Counted from the first letter of the stretch, positions 16,580 through 25,672 are shown. The stretch: DNA of 64,000 bases from DASPJQ01 sp035299065 (GCA_035299065.1 DATGXI010000002.1:16730-80729); one strand, 5' to 3'. Made by a program: numbers and translations. Notes: generated by a model not told the origin, from the letters alone.

Positions 16580-17659
16580 ATGGTAGAAACTAAAAATACA
16601 GTGACACAGGAGGCGGGCCCTTTAAGTCAAATGGCCGGTTATGGTCACGAACAGGTTTTATTTTGTAACGATAAGGCCACAGGATTACGGGCAATTATTG
16701 CCATTCACAACACGGTTTTAGGCCCTGCATTGGGTGGAACGCGCATGTGGAATTATGCCAGTGAAGCAGAAGCATTGACCGATGTGTTGCGTCTGTCACG
16801 CGGTATGACATACAAAGCATCAATTTCAAATTTAAATTTGGGTGGTGGTAAAGCTGTAATTATTGGCGATAGCCGCAAAGATAAATCGGAAGCATTGTTC
16901 CGCAGGTTCGGAAAATTTGTTGAAAGCCTGGGTGGAAAATACATAACGGCAGAAGATGTTGGAATTAGCCCGGCCGATATGGAATTTGTAAGCAAAGAAA
17001 CAAAAAACGTAGTGGGCTTGCCAGGTCGTAGTGGAGATCCGTCTCCAGTAACGGCATACGGAGTTTATTCAGGAATTAAAGCCTGTTTGAAACAACGTTT
17101 CGGAAACGATAGCCTTGCAGGAAAAAAAGTTTCGGTTCAGGGTGTTGGTCATGTTGGCTATAGTTTGGTGGAGTACCTTACGAAAGACGGTGCTAAAGTG
17201 TATGTTACCGACATTCATGAAGACACGTTAAAACAAGTAGCCGATAAATTCAAGGCAACTGTTGTGAAGCCTGAAGATATTTACGATTTGGATGTTGATG
17301 TGTACTCGCCATGTGCTTTGGGTGCAACAGTAAATGACAACACCTTGCCGCGCTTAAAATGCTCAATCATTGCCGGTGCCGCAAACAACCAGTTGAAAGA
17401 TGAAACAATTCACGGTAAGGCAGTAATGGATAAAGGAATTCTTTATGCGCCTGACTTTGCTATTAACGCTGGCGGATTGATGAATTGCTACCATGAGATT
17501 TTGGGTTATAATGCCGATGCAGCCATGAAACAGGCTTCAGGAATTTATGATACCATTACCGCAATCATTAAAACAGCAAACGAAAAAGGAATACCAACAT
17601 ACTTAGCTGCCAACCATGTTGCCGAAGAACGCATCAGGGCAAAAGGCGGAAATATTTAG
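16580..17659 (+). CDS. Leucine dehydrogenase-type Glu/Leu/Phe/Val dehydrogenase
   Basis: 359 residues from ATG at 16580 (a TTG six bases upstream is not needed). NAD-dependent oxidative deamination of branched-chain or aromatic amino acids to 2-oxo acids and ammonia. Substrate-site lysine K79 (GMTYKASI) and catalytic lysine K91 (LGGGKAVI) are present, with GPALGGTRMW upstream and the Rossmann motif VQGVGHVGYSLVEYL near 195. Length fits Leu dehydrogenases (about 360) rather than glutamate dehydrogenases. The gene carries its own promoter, and nusB follows 33 bases later on the same strand. Confidence 0.9.
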   Translation: MVETKNTVTQEAGPLSQMAGYGHEQVLFCNDKATGLRAIIAIHNTVLGPALGGTRMWNYASEAEALTDVLRLSRGMTYKASISNLNLGGGKAVIIGDSRKDKSEALFRRFGKFVESLGGKYITAEDVGISPADMEFVSKETKNVVGLPGRSGDPSPVTAYGVYSGIKACLKQRFGNDSLAGKKVSVQGVGHVGYSLVEYLTKDGAKVYVTDIHEDTLKQVADKFKATVVKPEDIYDLDVDVYSPCALGATVNDNTLPRLKCSIIAGAANNQLKDETIHGKAVMDKGILYAPDFAINAGGLMNCYHEILGYNADAAMKQASGIYDTITAIIKTANEKGIPTYLAANHVAEERIRAKGGNI

Positions 17660-17692
17660 TTCATAGATTTAGAAATTTAGTTCTTTCCCTTT

Positions 17693-18634
17693 ATGTTAAC
17701 ACGCAGGCATTTGCGCATAAAAGTTTTACAGAATCTCTACGCATGGTACCAGGCCGAGGAAGAGAGCCTTATGAAAGGCGAGCGAAGCCTGTTCCATTCA
17801 GTAGAAAAACTGTATGAACTGTACTTACTTTTTCTTGCGTTGCCGCTTGAATTAAAACATCAGGCTGAATTACGTATGGAGGAGAATAAGAACAAATATC
17901 TACCCAGCAAGGAAGATCTTGACCCGAATTTGAAATTTGTACAGAACCCCGTAATTGAAAACCTCCAGAATTCGGTGCGATTGCGCAACGCGCTGGAAAA
18001 ATCAAAAGTTTCGTGGGCCAATCAAACAGAACTCGTTAAAAAGATTTTCCAGGACATTACCCAGTCTGAACATTACGAGGAGTTCATGAAAAATCCTGCC
18101 AATGACATTGAATTCCATAAAAAATTCATTGTTACGTATTTTACACATTTTGTAGCCAACAGTGAATTGGTGCAGAGTTTTGTAGAAGAAGAGAATGTTT
18201 TCTGGCAGGACGATTTGGATTTGGCAGCCGCTTCATTCATCAAAACCGTACAGTCAATTAAAGAAGGAAAAGAACCTGAATTATTGCCTTTGTGGAAAAA
18301 CAAAGTCGAAGACGAGGAATTCACCAAAGATTTATTTACGAAGTGTATTTCCAAACGATCGCAAACTGATGCGTGGGTAAAATCAAAAACCGATAACTGG
18401 GAGTTGGAACGCATAGCTTCGCTTGACCTGATCATTATGAACATGGCCATTACCGAGGCAATTATTTTTCCATCCATTCCGGTAAAAGTTTCCCTGAACG
18501 AGTACATTGATCTTGCCAAAGAATACAGTACACCAAAAAGCGGTACGTTTGTGAACGGCATCTTGGATAAAGTATATGCCGAATTGAAATCGAATGGAAC
18601 AATTGTGAAAACCGGCAGGGGATTGGTAGGTTAA
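17693..18634 (+). CDS. nusB: Transcription antitermination factor NusB, long Bacteroidota form
   Basis: 313 residues, about twice the E. coli protein. The N-terminus MLTRRHLRIKVLQNLYAWYQAEEE is a NusB-like start, and the C-terminal domain (about 195-305) has the NusB helical core: DWELERIASLDLIIMNMAITEAIIFPSIPVKVSLNEYIDLAKEYSTPKSGTFVNGILDKV. NusB binds boxA RNA with NusE (S10) for rRNA antitermination. The extra middle is typical for this phylum. It begins a same-strand run with a DUF1573 lipoprotein, yajC and cinA. Confidence 0.93.
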   Translation: MLTRRHLRIKVLQNLYAWYQAEEESLMKGERSLFHSVEKLYELYLLFLALPLELKHQAELRMEENKNKYLPSKEDLDPNLKFVQNPVIENLQNSVRLRNALEKSKVSWANQTELVKKIFQDITQSEHYEEFMKNPANDIEFHKKFIVTYFTHFVANSELVQSFVEEENVFWQDDLDLAAASFIKTVQSIKEGKEPELLPLWKNKVEDEEFTKDLFTKCISKRSQTDAWVKSKTDNWELERIASLDLIIMNMAITEAIIFPSIPVKVSLNEYIDLAKEYSTPKSGTFVNGILDKVYAELKSNGTIVKTGRGLVG

Positions 18635-18675
18635 AAAAGAAAAACAATTCAAACAGGAAATATAATTTAACAGCA

Positions 18676-19128
18676 ATGAATAAATTTTTACTTGGAACAA
18701 TTCTTTTCGCAACGCTCGTTGTGGGTTGCGGTGAAAAAAAAGGTGATATGGTTGATGGTAAATTGTCAACCGAGGTTATTGACCCTAAAAATCCGCCTGT
18801 AATTGAATTCAAAGACACCACTTACAACTTTGGCACCATTAGCCAGGGCGAAATGGTATCGTTTACATTTTATTTTAAAAACACAGGCGGGTCAAGCCTG
18901 GTGTTGACGGATGTGCGCCCATCGTGTGGATGTACCGTTCCAAAAGACTGGCCGAAAGATCCAATTGCACCAGGAGAAGAAGGAAAAATTGATGTAACAT
19001 TTGACAGTGCCGGAAAACAAGGTAAAGTTACCAAGTCAATACGGGTTGTTGCCAATACAAAACCAACTACACATATTTTACGATTGGAAGGTGAAATTAA
19101 AGCGCCAGGATCGGAAGAAGAAGGGTAA
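18676..19128 (+). CDS. DUF1573 lipoprotein
   Basis: 150 residues. A lipoprotein signal ends in the lipobox LVVGC (C18), followed by charged residues GEKKGD. The DUF1573 domain (about 40-145), an Ig-like/ASPM-SPD-2-related fold, has FKDTTYNFGTISQGEMVSFTFYFKNTGGSSLVLTDVRPSCGCTVPKDW with its conserved CGCT. It is probably anchored in the inner or outer membrane facing the periplasm or surface. Function is unknown; the nusB-DUF1573-yajC order is widely kept in Bacteroidota. Confidence 0.9.
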   Translation: MNKFLLGTILFATLVVGCGEKKGDMVDGKLSTEVIDPKNPPVIEFKDTTYNFGTISQGEMVSFTFYFKNTGGSSLVLTDVRPSCGCTVPKDWPKDPIAPGEEGKIDVTFDSAGKQGKVTKSIRVVANTKPTTHILRLEGEIKAPGSEEEG

Positions 19129-19134
19129 CAGTTT

Positions 19135-19155
19135 ACAGTTAGTATTGCTAACTGT
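19135..19155. repeat. Short perfect hairpin between DUF1573 and yajC
   Basis: ACAGTTAG, TATTG, CTAACTGT: 8-bp arms with a 5-base loop. The surroundings repeat related words (GTTTACAG, ACTGTATAC, AAACTTTAAAC, AAACTGAAAAC). No T-run follows, so it is more likely a dispersed intergenic repeat than a terminator. Confidence 0.5.
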
Positions 19156-19206
19156 ATACGGGAAACTTTAAACTAAGTAATTATAAACTGAAAACTAAAA
19201 ACAAAA

Positions 19207-19548
19207 ATGAACAATCTCTTATCTATTTTACTTGCAAAACCACAAAGCGGACCAAATCCAATGAGCTCAATCATCATGTTTGGGTTGATCCTGGTGGTAT
19301 TTTATTTTTTCATGATAGCTCCACAACGCAGGAAAATGAAGGAAGCCAAAAAATTCTCAGAGAGCCTTGAAAAAGGCCAACGTATTATTACCATTGGTGG
19401 AATTCACGGCAAAATTGAAGAGGTTCGCGATACAACACTTATTATTTCTGTTGAAGGTGGTACTAAATTAAAGATCGAAAAAAGCGCCATCTCTTCTGAC
19501 CGTACGCTTACACTTAATTCACCCGAAAACCAGGCAAAACTCAATTAA
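19207..19548 (+). CDS. yajC: Preprotein translocase subunit YajC
   Basis: 113 residues with one membrane helix at about 20-38 (IIMFGLILVVFYFFMIAPQRRK), the hallmark PQRRKMKEAKKF, then a small cytoplasmic beta domain (GQRIITIGGIHGKIEEVRDTTLIISVEGGTKLKIEKSAI). It is an accessory subunit associating with SecDF at the Sec translocon. The gene lies between the DUF1573 lipoprotein and cinA, with 3 bases before cinA. No secDF in the window. Confidence 0.95.
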   Translation: MNNLLSILLAKPQSGPNPMSSIIMFGLILVVFYFFMIAPQRRKMKEAKKFSESLEKGQRIITIGGIHGKIEEVRDTTLIISVEGGTKLKIEKSAISSDRTLTLNSPENQAKLN

Positions 19549-19551
19549 TAC

Positions 19552-20796
19552 ATGAAGGCCTGTATAGTTAGCATTGGCGATGAATTGCTTATTGGGCAAA
19601 CCATTAACACCAATGCCGGTTGGATGGGTGAGCAGTTGAGCTTGATTGGTATTGATGTTGTTCAAACCTTAGCCGTTTCTGATAAAGAACAGGAAATTAT
19701 TCGCGCGCTAGACGAATCGGCAGCACATGCCGATGTTGTTCTTATAACCGGAGGGTTGGGCCCCACTAAAGACGACATTACCAAGCATACACTGTGTAAA
19801 TATTTCAATACACATCTTGAACTCAATAAGCAAGTGCTTGAACGCATTGAAGAATTTTTTATCAAGCGAGGCCGTGTAATGCTTGACGTAAATGTACGCC
19901 AGGCCGAAATTCCGGTGGGTTGTCTAATGATCGTTAATCAAAAAGGTACGGCCCAGGGAATGTGGTTTGACAAAAAGGGAAAAATATTCATCAGTATGCC
20001 GGGCGTTCCCTATGAAATGAAGGGAATGATGACAGATACAATTTTACCGCAGTTAGCGTTGAAAAGCAATGCGAAAATTGTGCATCGTACCTTGCTTACC
20101 ACAGGTATGGGCGAATCATTTATTGCCGAGAAAATAAAAGATGTTGAGAACGATTTGCGAAAAAAAGGCCTGGGCCTTGCGTATTTGCCTTCGCCTGGGC
20201 TTGTGAAATTACGTGTAACCGCAAAAGGGACTGATAAACTGGACTTGCAAAAGCAGGTTGATGTTTATTGTGAACGCATTATTGCGGCTCTTGGCAATTT
20301 TTATTTTGCAGAAGGGCAAAATACCTTAGAACAGGTTGTTTCAGACCTTTTAAAGGAAAAAGGACAAACGCTGGGTACGGTTGAAAGTTGTACAGGAGGA
20401 AATATTGGCCGCCTGGTAACAAGTGTACCGGGTGCATCAGAATTGTTCAATGGAAGCATTACAGCCTATGCATATAGCGTAAAAGAAAGCGTATTGGGGC
20501 TTGACCATGATATGCTGACACAGGAAGGAGCGGTTAGCGAATGGTGCGCCATAAAACTGGCTGAAAACGGCCGGAAATTGCTGAATGCCGATTATTGCAT
20601 ATCAACAACGGGAATTGCCGGTCCTGGAGGCGGATCGGAAACCAAACCAGTAGGACTTGTGTGGATTGGTTTTGCTTCAAAGGATAAATGCTACGCAAAA
20701 AAGTTTCAATTCGGAGAGATTCGAAATCCAAACATTCAAATGTCATCGGCTGCTGCCTTAAATATGCTTAGGTTGGAATTACTTGGTAAGGTTTGA
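19552..20796 (+). CDS. cinA: CinA family nicotinamide-nucleotide amidohydrolase/pyrophosphatase
   Basis: 414 residues, the full two-domain form. The N-terminal COG1058/MoCF-like domain (1-170) starts CIVSIGDELLIGQTINTNAGWMGEQL and includes TGGLGPTKDDIT and FISMPGVPYEMKGMM. The C-terminal PncC domain (about 255-410) has TVESCTGGNIGRLVTSVPGASELFNGSITAYAYSVKESVLG and STTGIAGPGGGSETKPVGLVWIG. Family members hydrolyse ADP-ribose and deamidate NMN in pyridine nucleotide recycling; a competence link is historical. Starts 3 bases after yajC. Confidence 0.95.
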   Translation: MKACIVSIGDELLIGQTINTNAGWMGEQLSLIGIDVVQTLAVSDKEQEIIRALDESAAHADVVLITGGLGPTKDDITKHTLCKYFNTHLELNKQVLERIEEFFIKRGRVMLDVNVRQAEIPVGCLMIVNQKGTAQGMWFDKKGKIFISMPGVPYEMKGMMTDTILPQLALKSNAKIVHRTLLTTGMGESFIAEKIKDVENDLRKKGLGLAYLPSPGLVKLRVTAKGTDKLDLQKQVDVYCERIIAALGNFYFAEGQNTLEQVVSDLLKEKGQTLGTVESCTGGNIGRLVTSVPGASELFNGSITAYAYSVKESVLGLDHDMLTQEGAVSEWCAIKLAENGRKLLNADYCISTTGIAGPGGGSETKPVGLVWIGFASKDKCYAKKFQFGEIRNPNIQMSSAAALNMLRLELLGKV

Positions 20797-20847
20797 CCAC
20801 AACTTTATAAAGCGTAATAATAGCCCCAAAACATCCTGTTCAATGGA

Positions 20848-21231
20848 TTACTGCCATTTTAAACAACTAATGGCATAAGCAAATTCAGAACAAACATTTT
20901 TACCCGCAAGTACAGCAGGTTTCCATTTGCCCAATTTTAAGAAAGCTGCCGCCAATGCCTTATGTACTTCGGCTTTTGCTTCAAGCCGGGGAAATTCTAC
21001 GCTTATAATTTCGCCCTGGTCAGAAATGGTAAATAGAATAAAAAGTTTGGGTACAAGCAGGTCGCTTTTTTCAAGTATTGGTACAATCTCTTTACTTACA
21101 AAGTTGATGAATTCGCTATTTTTTATAGGTATTTCTGCGGGTGCTTCTACCTGGGCCATTTCATAAACTTTTTCGCAGGGAGATTGGGAAATGCCATTAA
21201 GGGATAAAAAAAGAAAAACCGGCAGTATCAT
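20848..21231 (-). CDS. Secreted small protein with TonB C-terminal-like fold
   Basis: 127 residues from ATG at 21231, giving signal peptide MILPVFLFLSLNGISQS; an ATG at 21252 adds seven residues, and a longer frame to 21321 has no signal character. The mature part KLFILFTISDQGEIISVEFP, then AFLKLGKWKPAVLAGKNVCSEFAYAISC, matches the shape of the TonB C-terminal domain used in many Bacteroidota proteins unrelated to siderophore uptake. Two Cys in the first and last third could pair. Both candidate ATGs lie in the loop of a large hairpin (21216-21264), so transcription or start access may be affected. Function unknown. Confidence 0.6.
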   Translation of the reverse strand: MILPVFLFLSLNGISQSPCEKVYEMAQVEAPAEIPIKNSEFINFVSKEIVPILEKSDLLVPKLFILFTISDQGEIISVEFPRLEAKAEVHKALAAAFLKLGKWKPAVLAGKNVCSEFAYAISCLKWQ

Positions 21232-21264
21232 ATATTTCAGTTGAAATCCCATGCCTGCCGGTTT
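21205..21264 (-). terminator. Terminator-like hairpin overlapping the start of the TonB-like gene
   Basis: AAACCGGCAG (minus strand, 21255-21264) and CTGCCGGTTT (21216-21225) are a perfect 10-bp inverted repeat with a 29-base loop, followed on the minus strand by TTTTTCTTTTTTT (21205-21220 region). It lies just after the TlpA-like gene and should end its transcript. The long loop weakens the call and contains the ATG codons of the next gene. Confidence 0.6.
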
Positions 21265-21327
21265 ATGTATGTTTAATTCTAAAAGCCTTTTACTGTTGCC
21301 GCTGCGTACTGCCGCTGCCACTTTTGT

Positions 21328-22803
21328 TTACCACTTCTTCCCTTGTTTCAAAAAGTGTTCAATAATTTTGTCCATTTGATCAGCCTCAAGCTGTTTGGCC
21401 ACAATTTTTTTGTCTTTATCAAGTAAGAATATACGTGGTGTAGAAATAATGTCGTAAAAATTACGATAGTTCAAGCTGTTGTAATCGGTCAATCCTTTTT
21501 GTACCAGTTCATGTGCGGCTTTTTGCCCGTCACCTTCGTAAATTTCTTTCGGAACGGCAACGTTTACAAAATCTTCCATATGATTGGTCTTGATGAACTT
21601 TTTCCATGCGGCACTGTGGTCCTGGCTTACTGAATAGACACTTACTTTATTACTGCCTTTGTATTTTTTCATCAACTCGGCAAATTTCGGCAATTCTGTT
21701 TTGCAATGACCACATTCCGGATCCCAGAAAACAAGAATGGTATAATCTGATTTAACATCGTATAATTTTTTCCAGGCCATGCTTGAGTCAGGCAGCGTAA
21801 TGGGTGTTGCCAGTTTACCACAGGTACACGGTGAAATTTCAGCAGCACGTTCCTGTACTTTCTTTAATTTATCGTCTTTCAGCCATGTTGCTTTTCCGTT
21901 GTTGTAGTATTTCTCCACCAGGTAAACAAATACTTTGTCAAAACACATGATTTTTGATGTTTCCGAATCGTAGGTCAGTTTATGGCATACATATTTAAAC
22001 TGTTCTTTGCTTTGTTCAAATTTCGGGAACAAACGGTTGATTTCTGCAATAACGGTATCTGGTATCTGCAAAATCATATCCTTAAAATACTTGTCAACTT
22101 TGTTGTGAAAAAAGGGCGAACGCACCATTCTGTCATCACTAAAATCAAGGTTGTCAAAATAATGGGTATGTGCATATTTATACGTCCATGCTGAATCAAC
22201 AGGGCTTCCATCAGGTTTTTTAGGTTGCTCAGGGATTTCAATGTCTAATGATAACTTAATAAACTTTGCGGTAAGCGAAGTAGGGTTATCGGTAATGAAT
22301 TTTTGCTGGAAAGCTTTTACTTCTTTGTCCAAAGCGGCAAGATCTTCTTTTGCTTTTTTCAATTTAGGGTCGTCTTTCTTCAGGTCTTTTGCACTGTTGC
22401 GAATAGGATCGGCCAACATGCGTTTTGCGTTGATGAAGTAAATGTATTCGTAAAACAATTTATTTTCTTTTGATTCCTTTACCACTACTTTGTTTACAAG
22501 GTCAGCTTTTTCTGTTTCAATGTAAACGTTTTCGTTGTTCAGTACAATTTCAAAATATTTTCCTGAAACAACAACGGCATACAATCCCGGCTCAAACTTT
22601 TTCTTTGTGCTGAATTGAAATTCGCCTTTGGCATTGCACTTTGTCGTATCGGCATAGTACAATTTGTTGCCATAATAGTTGGCCAGAAAAACGGTGGTGT
22701 CTTTACAGCCGTTGACTTTAAACTTTAACGTATACCCGCCCTTTTGTGCAGATACAACAAAGCCCATGATGGCCAGGAATGAAGTAAGTATAAGATTTCT
22801 CAT
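21328..22803 (-). CDS. TlpA-like thiol-disulfide oxidoreductase with DUF4369/DUF5106 regions
   Basis: 491 residues with a signal peptide (1-19, ending VVSAQ). The N-terminal part (about 25-110) resembles DUF4369 (GYTLKFKVNGCKDTTVFLANYYGNKLYYADTTK); a long helical middle (115-330) fits DUF5106. The C-terminal thioredoxin domain (about 340-491) has the active site FWDPECGHCKTELPKF (CGHC). A further CTC pair precedes it (ISPCTCGKL). It is a periplasmic disulfide reductase or isomerase of the type widespread in Bacteroidota. Probably a single-gene transcript upstream of the hairpin at 21205-21264. Confidence 0.88.
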   Translation of the reverse strand: MRNLILTSFLAIMGFVVSAQKGGYTLKFKVNGCKDTTVFLANYYGNKLYYADTTKCNAKGEFQFSTKKKFEPGLYAVVVSGKYFEIVLNNENVYIETEKADLVNKVVVKESKENKLFYEYIYFINAKRMLADPIRNSAKDLKKDDPKLKKAKEDLAALDKEVKAFQQKFITDNPTSLTAKFIKLSLDIEIPEQPKKPDGSPVDSAWTYKYAHTHYFDNLDFSDDRMVRSPFFHNKVDKYFKDMILQIPDTVIAEINRLFPKFEQSKEQFKYVCHKLTYDSETSKIMCFDKVFVYLVEKYYNNGKATWLKDDKLKKVQERAAEISPCTCGKLATPITLPDSSMAWKKLYDVKSDYTILVFWDPECGHCKTELPKFAELMKKYKGSNKVSVYSVSQDHSAAWKKFIKTNHMEDFVNVAVPKEIYEGDGQKAAHELVQKGLTDYNSLNYRNFYDIISTPRIFLLDKDKKIVAKQLEADQMDKIIEHFLKQGKKW

Positions 22804-22996
22804 AGCATAAATATAAAAGTAAGTGTTGGGTACAATACGCTTTTTAACAAAAAATTAACCCTGTTTAATTGTTTATTATCTCTCCAACTTCCTCCAACCT
22901 CAGCGTTCTTTGTTTTTAAGTCCGCTTTTACCGAAAACAGGATAAAAAATCTCTGTTTCATCTGTATTTAAGGCTAAAAAGGCGTTGCAGAGATGT

Positions 22997-24193
22997 TTAC
23001 TGCAAGTGACGGGCCAAACCACGTAAAAGACGGTAGATGCTCAAAACGTTGGCTGTAAAAAGGAAGGCCACAGCGCCAAAAGATGTTAAAATTGTGGTAG
23101 TTGCAAGGCCTGGATCAACGGTAAAATAATGGTTTTCAAAATACGCACTTAACTGGCCCTTAAACCAAACCAGGCCGGCCAATCCTATAGTTAAAGCCAA
23201 AACATTCAAAACCATAAAAAGCACAAGAAATATACGGGCCGGTGCGGTAAAATGGTAGCCAATTGCCATCACGTTTTTAAGTTCAGTGCTAACACGCAAT
23301 ATGCTTAAATGTGCATATTGTATAAAGGTTAAGGCAGCCATAAAAAGGATGATGAGACCAAGTACTAAAAAAACAACCAGGCATATATCCAGAATACTTT
23401 TGATGCGGCTGCTTCTTAATTTGTCTTTATTGGTTACATAATTTTTTTCTTTCAAAAACTTAGCCAGCATAGGGTGTGTAATGTCGTCAACTTCAATAAC
23501 CAGTTGCGATGGATTGCTTTCAGGCCTGTTTTGAAAAATGGGGTTAGCCCAATTAATAAATTCCTGCGGAACGAGTATGGTGTTAATGCGGTCAGAAAAA
23601 CCTAAAATAATTCCTTTAAACTGGCCCACTTTTCCATTGCCACTTATGCGCAAACCATAATGAAACCAGGTTAGCGTTTTTTCGGTTATAGGCGGTAAAT
23701 TTTGACTTGGAGCCATGCCGAAATTGTATGATTCAAGTAAAATTGAAGGAAGAATAATGGGAATAATGGAATCACCTTCTTTCCATTTCCATTTATCGGA
23801 TTCAATGTCTATGAATTTATCGTCAATCGACTCAAAGTACATAGCTGTACTCATGTCTTTAATGGCTTCAACTCCTTTTAGAGTGGCAAATACCTCGAAC
23901 AAACCCTGTTTGAGTTCGCCAATTTCTTTGATGTAGGGTTGCTGGCGTATTTCTTCTATTTCCTGTCGGCTAAATTCATTGCTTTTTAATTTCAGCATGC
24001 TCATTTCATTCACTTCCTTGTGCAATACAAGAAAATCAGATGTTGCCATTTGGTGTTTGTCAACCAATACGCTTTTAAGGTCAATATAAAACTGTATGCC
24101 TGCCAGTAGCACAAAAAAACCAAGGCTTGCCCCAATGGTTGACAATGCCAACTGGAAATAACCGTGTTTTTTAAATATGACTTTGCGCAGCAT
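22997..24193 (-). CDS. ABC transporter permease, FtsX/LolC-like
   Basis: 398 residues with the MacB/FtsX plan: an N-terminal helix (about 17-35), a long periplasmic domain (40-270), then three helices (about 272-300, 318-345, 365-390). Segments such as ILRVSTELKNVMAIGYH between helices 2 and 3 are the coupling region expected in this family. Such permeases work with a LolD/MacB-type ATPase and usually move lipoproteins or peptides mechanically. The ATPase gene is directly upstream and overlaps by one base (TAATG), so they are co-translated. Substrate unknown. Confidence 0.8.
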   Translation of the reverse strand: MLRKVIFKKHGYFQLALSTIGASLGFFVLLAGIQFYIDLKSVLVDKHQMATSDFLVLHKEVNEMSMLKLKSNEFSRQEIEEIRQQPYIKEIGELKQGLFEVFATLKGVEAIKDMSTAMYFESIDDKFIDIESDKWKWKEGDSIIPIILPSILLESYNFGMAPSQNLPPITEKTLTWFHYGLRISGNGKVGQFKGIILGFSDRINTILVPQEFINWANPIFQNRPESNPSQLVIEVDDITHPMLAKFLKEKNYVTNKDKLRSSRIKSILDICLVVFLVLGLIILFMAALTFIQYAHLSILRVSTELKNVMAIGYHFTAPARIFLVLFMVLNVLALTIGLAGLVWFKGQLSAYFENHYFTVDPGLATTTILTSFGAVAFLFTANVLSIYRLLRGLARHLQ

Positions 24194-24843
24194 TATAAGT
24201 TGTAACGGTGATTAAAATTTATTCCATAATCATATCCCAGCGAATACATAATTAGCGCTGCATTTTGTTTGCCGCATTCATCCAGCATCAATTGTTTTGC
24301 TTTTTCAATGTTGGCATCATCAATGTGCGAAAAGGGTTCATCGGCCAGTAAAAAATCAAGTGGTTGCAACAATGAACGTACAATGCACACGCGCTGTTGT
24401 TGTCCGTATGACAGTGTGCCGCATGTTTGTTCCCACTTTTCGGCAACTCCCAAATGCGCAAGCATTGATTTTATTTCATCAATACGTTTATGTTTGGTAA
24501 GGTTGTTTTTAAGAATGAGGTTTTCACCAACGGTCAGGTGCGGCACCAGGCGTAAATCCTGGAAAATTACCCCAAGGCTTTTTTGACGCATTACCGACCA
24601 CCATTTCAAATTTTGTTTTGAAATATCTTTTCCATCATAGGTAATGGTACCGGTAAAATCATGCCGCATGCCATACATAAAAGCCAGTAACGATGTTTTT
24701 CCGGAACCTGAAGGGGCAATTACAATGGTGTGTTGTTTGGTGAACTCAAGTTTGTTTTTCCAAAGCGAATCGGGCCCGAATGGCACAGTGGCCATAGCAT
24801 TGGGTACAACAGCTGAAAAACCAAAACCAGTTGTTACGGCCAT
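24193..24843 (-). CDS. ABC transporter ATPase, LolD-like, with altered motifs
   Basis: 216 residues. Walker A is APSGSGKT with K49 (first Gly replaced by Ala), Q-loop GVIFQDLRLVP is normal, the signature is LSYGQQQR at 144-151 (second Gly of LSGGQ replaced by Tyr), Walker B is FLLADEPFSHID with D168 and E169, and the His of the H-loop is not seen (IMYSLGYD; Ser or Leu instead). Walker A lysine and catalytic Glu suggest ATP binding is kept, but turnover may be reduced. It is encoded between a T9SS cargo gene (4 bases upstream) and the FtsX-like permease (1-base overlap). Confidence 0.82.
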   Translation of the reverse strand: MAVTTGFGFSAVVPNAMATVPFGPDSLWKNKLEFTKQHTIVIAPSGSGKTSLLAFMYGMRHDFTGTITYDGKDISKQNLKWWSVMRQKSLGVIFQDLRLVPHLTVGENLILKNNLTKHKRIDEIKSMLAHLGVAEKWEQTCGTLSYGQQQRVCIVRSLLQPLDFLLADEPFSHIDDANIEKAKQLMLDECGKQNAALIMYSLGYDYGINFNHRYNL

Positions 24844-24847
24844 ATTT

Positions 24848-25672
24848 TTATTGGCGTATTATTTTTACACGGCCAGTGGTTCCATCGGTACAGTAAACGT
24901 AAAGTATATACACACCTGCATTAATTCCCTGCATGGAAACCTGGAATTTTGATGAATGGGGTTGTACGGTTATTGTTTCTTTTCCGGCCATGTCATACAA
25001 CACTGCTTTTGCAATGTTTTTTTGTGCGTATACATTCACAAAATCAGTTGCAGGATTTGGAAATGCCTGGAGTTTTGTTTCTTCAACTGCCACTTCTGAA
25101 ACCGAAATAGTTGTGTCAGCGTACACTTGAATATTGTCAATTAACAACAGGAATTTATTGGTGCTTTTTGCCCTGAAAGCAATATAAATTGTTTGGTTTA
25201 CGAAATCATCCAGCGACACGGTGCGTGTAGTCCAGTCAGCATATTCGGCATCAACGGCAAAAACCGTATCAACATAAAAACTGTCCACCACAGGATAATA
25301 CGAGATCATGACATCATAGCCGTCAGGATAAGAAGCGTCTTGCGACTGTACTTCCCAACGTAGGAAATTGCCATGGTGTTCAAGGGCAATGGCAGGAGAA
25401 ATCATCCAGTCGTTTGCTGTGCCGGCCGGACTATAATAACTTGTGGCCACTGCAACACTGTCACCGGTACCTGTGCTGTCAATGTCTTCATAGGCAACCC
25501 AGGCATTGTCAACAAACGAAACAATGGCCTGCGGGGTTAATCCGTCATTGTTTACGCGCATCCATGTTGCGGGAAAACCAGCATTAAAATTTTCTGTAAG
25601 CAGGCTAACAACCTGGGCATTTACGCAGTTCAGCGAGGTGAAAATGGTAACAATCAATAAAATTTTCTTCAT
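24848..25672 (-). CDS. T9SS cargo with choice-of-anchor J (MAM-like) domain
   Basis: 274 residues with signal peptide (1-19, ending CVNAQ). Residues 22-185 look like the jelly-roll 'choice-of-anchor J' domain (ENFNAGFPATWMRVNNDG, ANDWMISPAIALEHHGNFLRWEVQSQDA, LLIDNIQVY). The C-terminal 75 residues are a type A T9SS sorting domain: LQAFPNPATDFVNVYAQ, AVLYDMAGKETITV, GINAGVYILYVY. The protein should cross the outer membrane by T9SS and stay on the surface or be released. Its stop is 4 bases before the ABC ATPase start, so the three genes form one unit, an unexpected pairing. Confidence 0.85.
   Translation of the reverse strand: MKKILLIVTIFTSLNCVNAQVVSLLTENFNAGFPATWMRVNNDGLTPQAIVSFVDNAWVAYEDIDSTGTGDSVAVATSYYSPAGTANDWMISPAIALEHHGNFLRWEVQSQDASYPDGYDVMISYYPVVDSFYVDTVFAVDAEYADWTTRTVSLDDFVNQTIYIAFRAKSTNKFLLLIDNIQVYADTTISVSEVAVEETKLQAFPNPATDFVNVYAQKNIAKAVLYDMAGKETITVQPHSSKFQVSMQGINAGVYILYVYCTDGTTGRVKIIRQ

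Noticed and set aside
22945..22975. Another copy of the CACAGAT repeat
   Set aside because: Only short words (CTGTTTCATCTGTATTTAAGG) are similar; too degenerate to claim.
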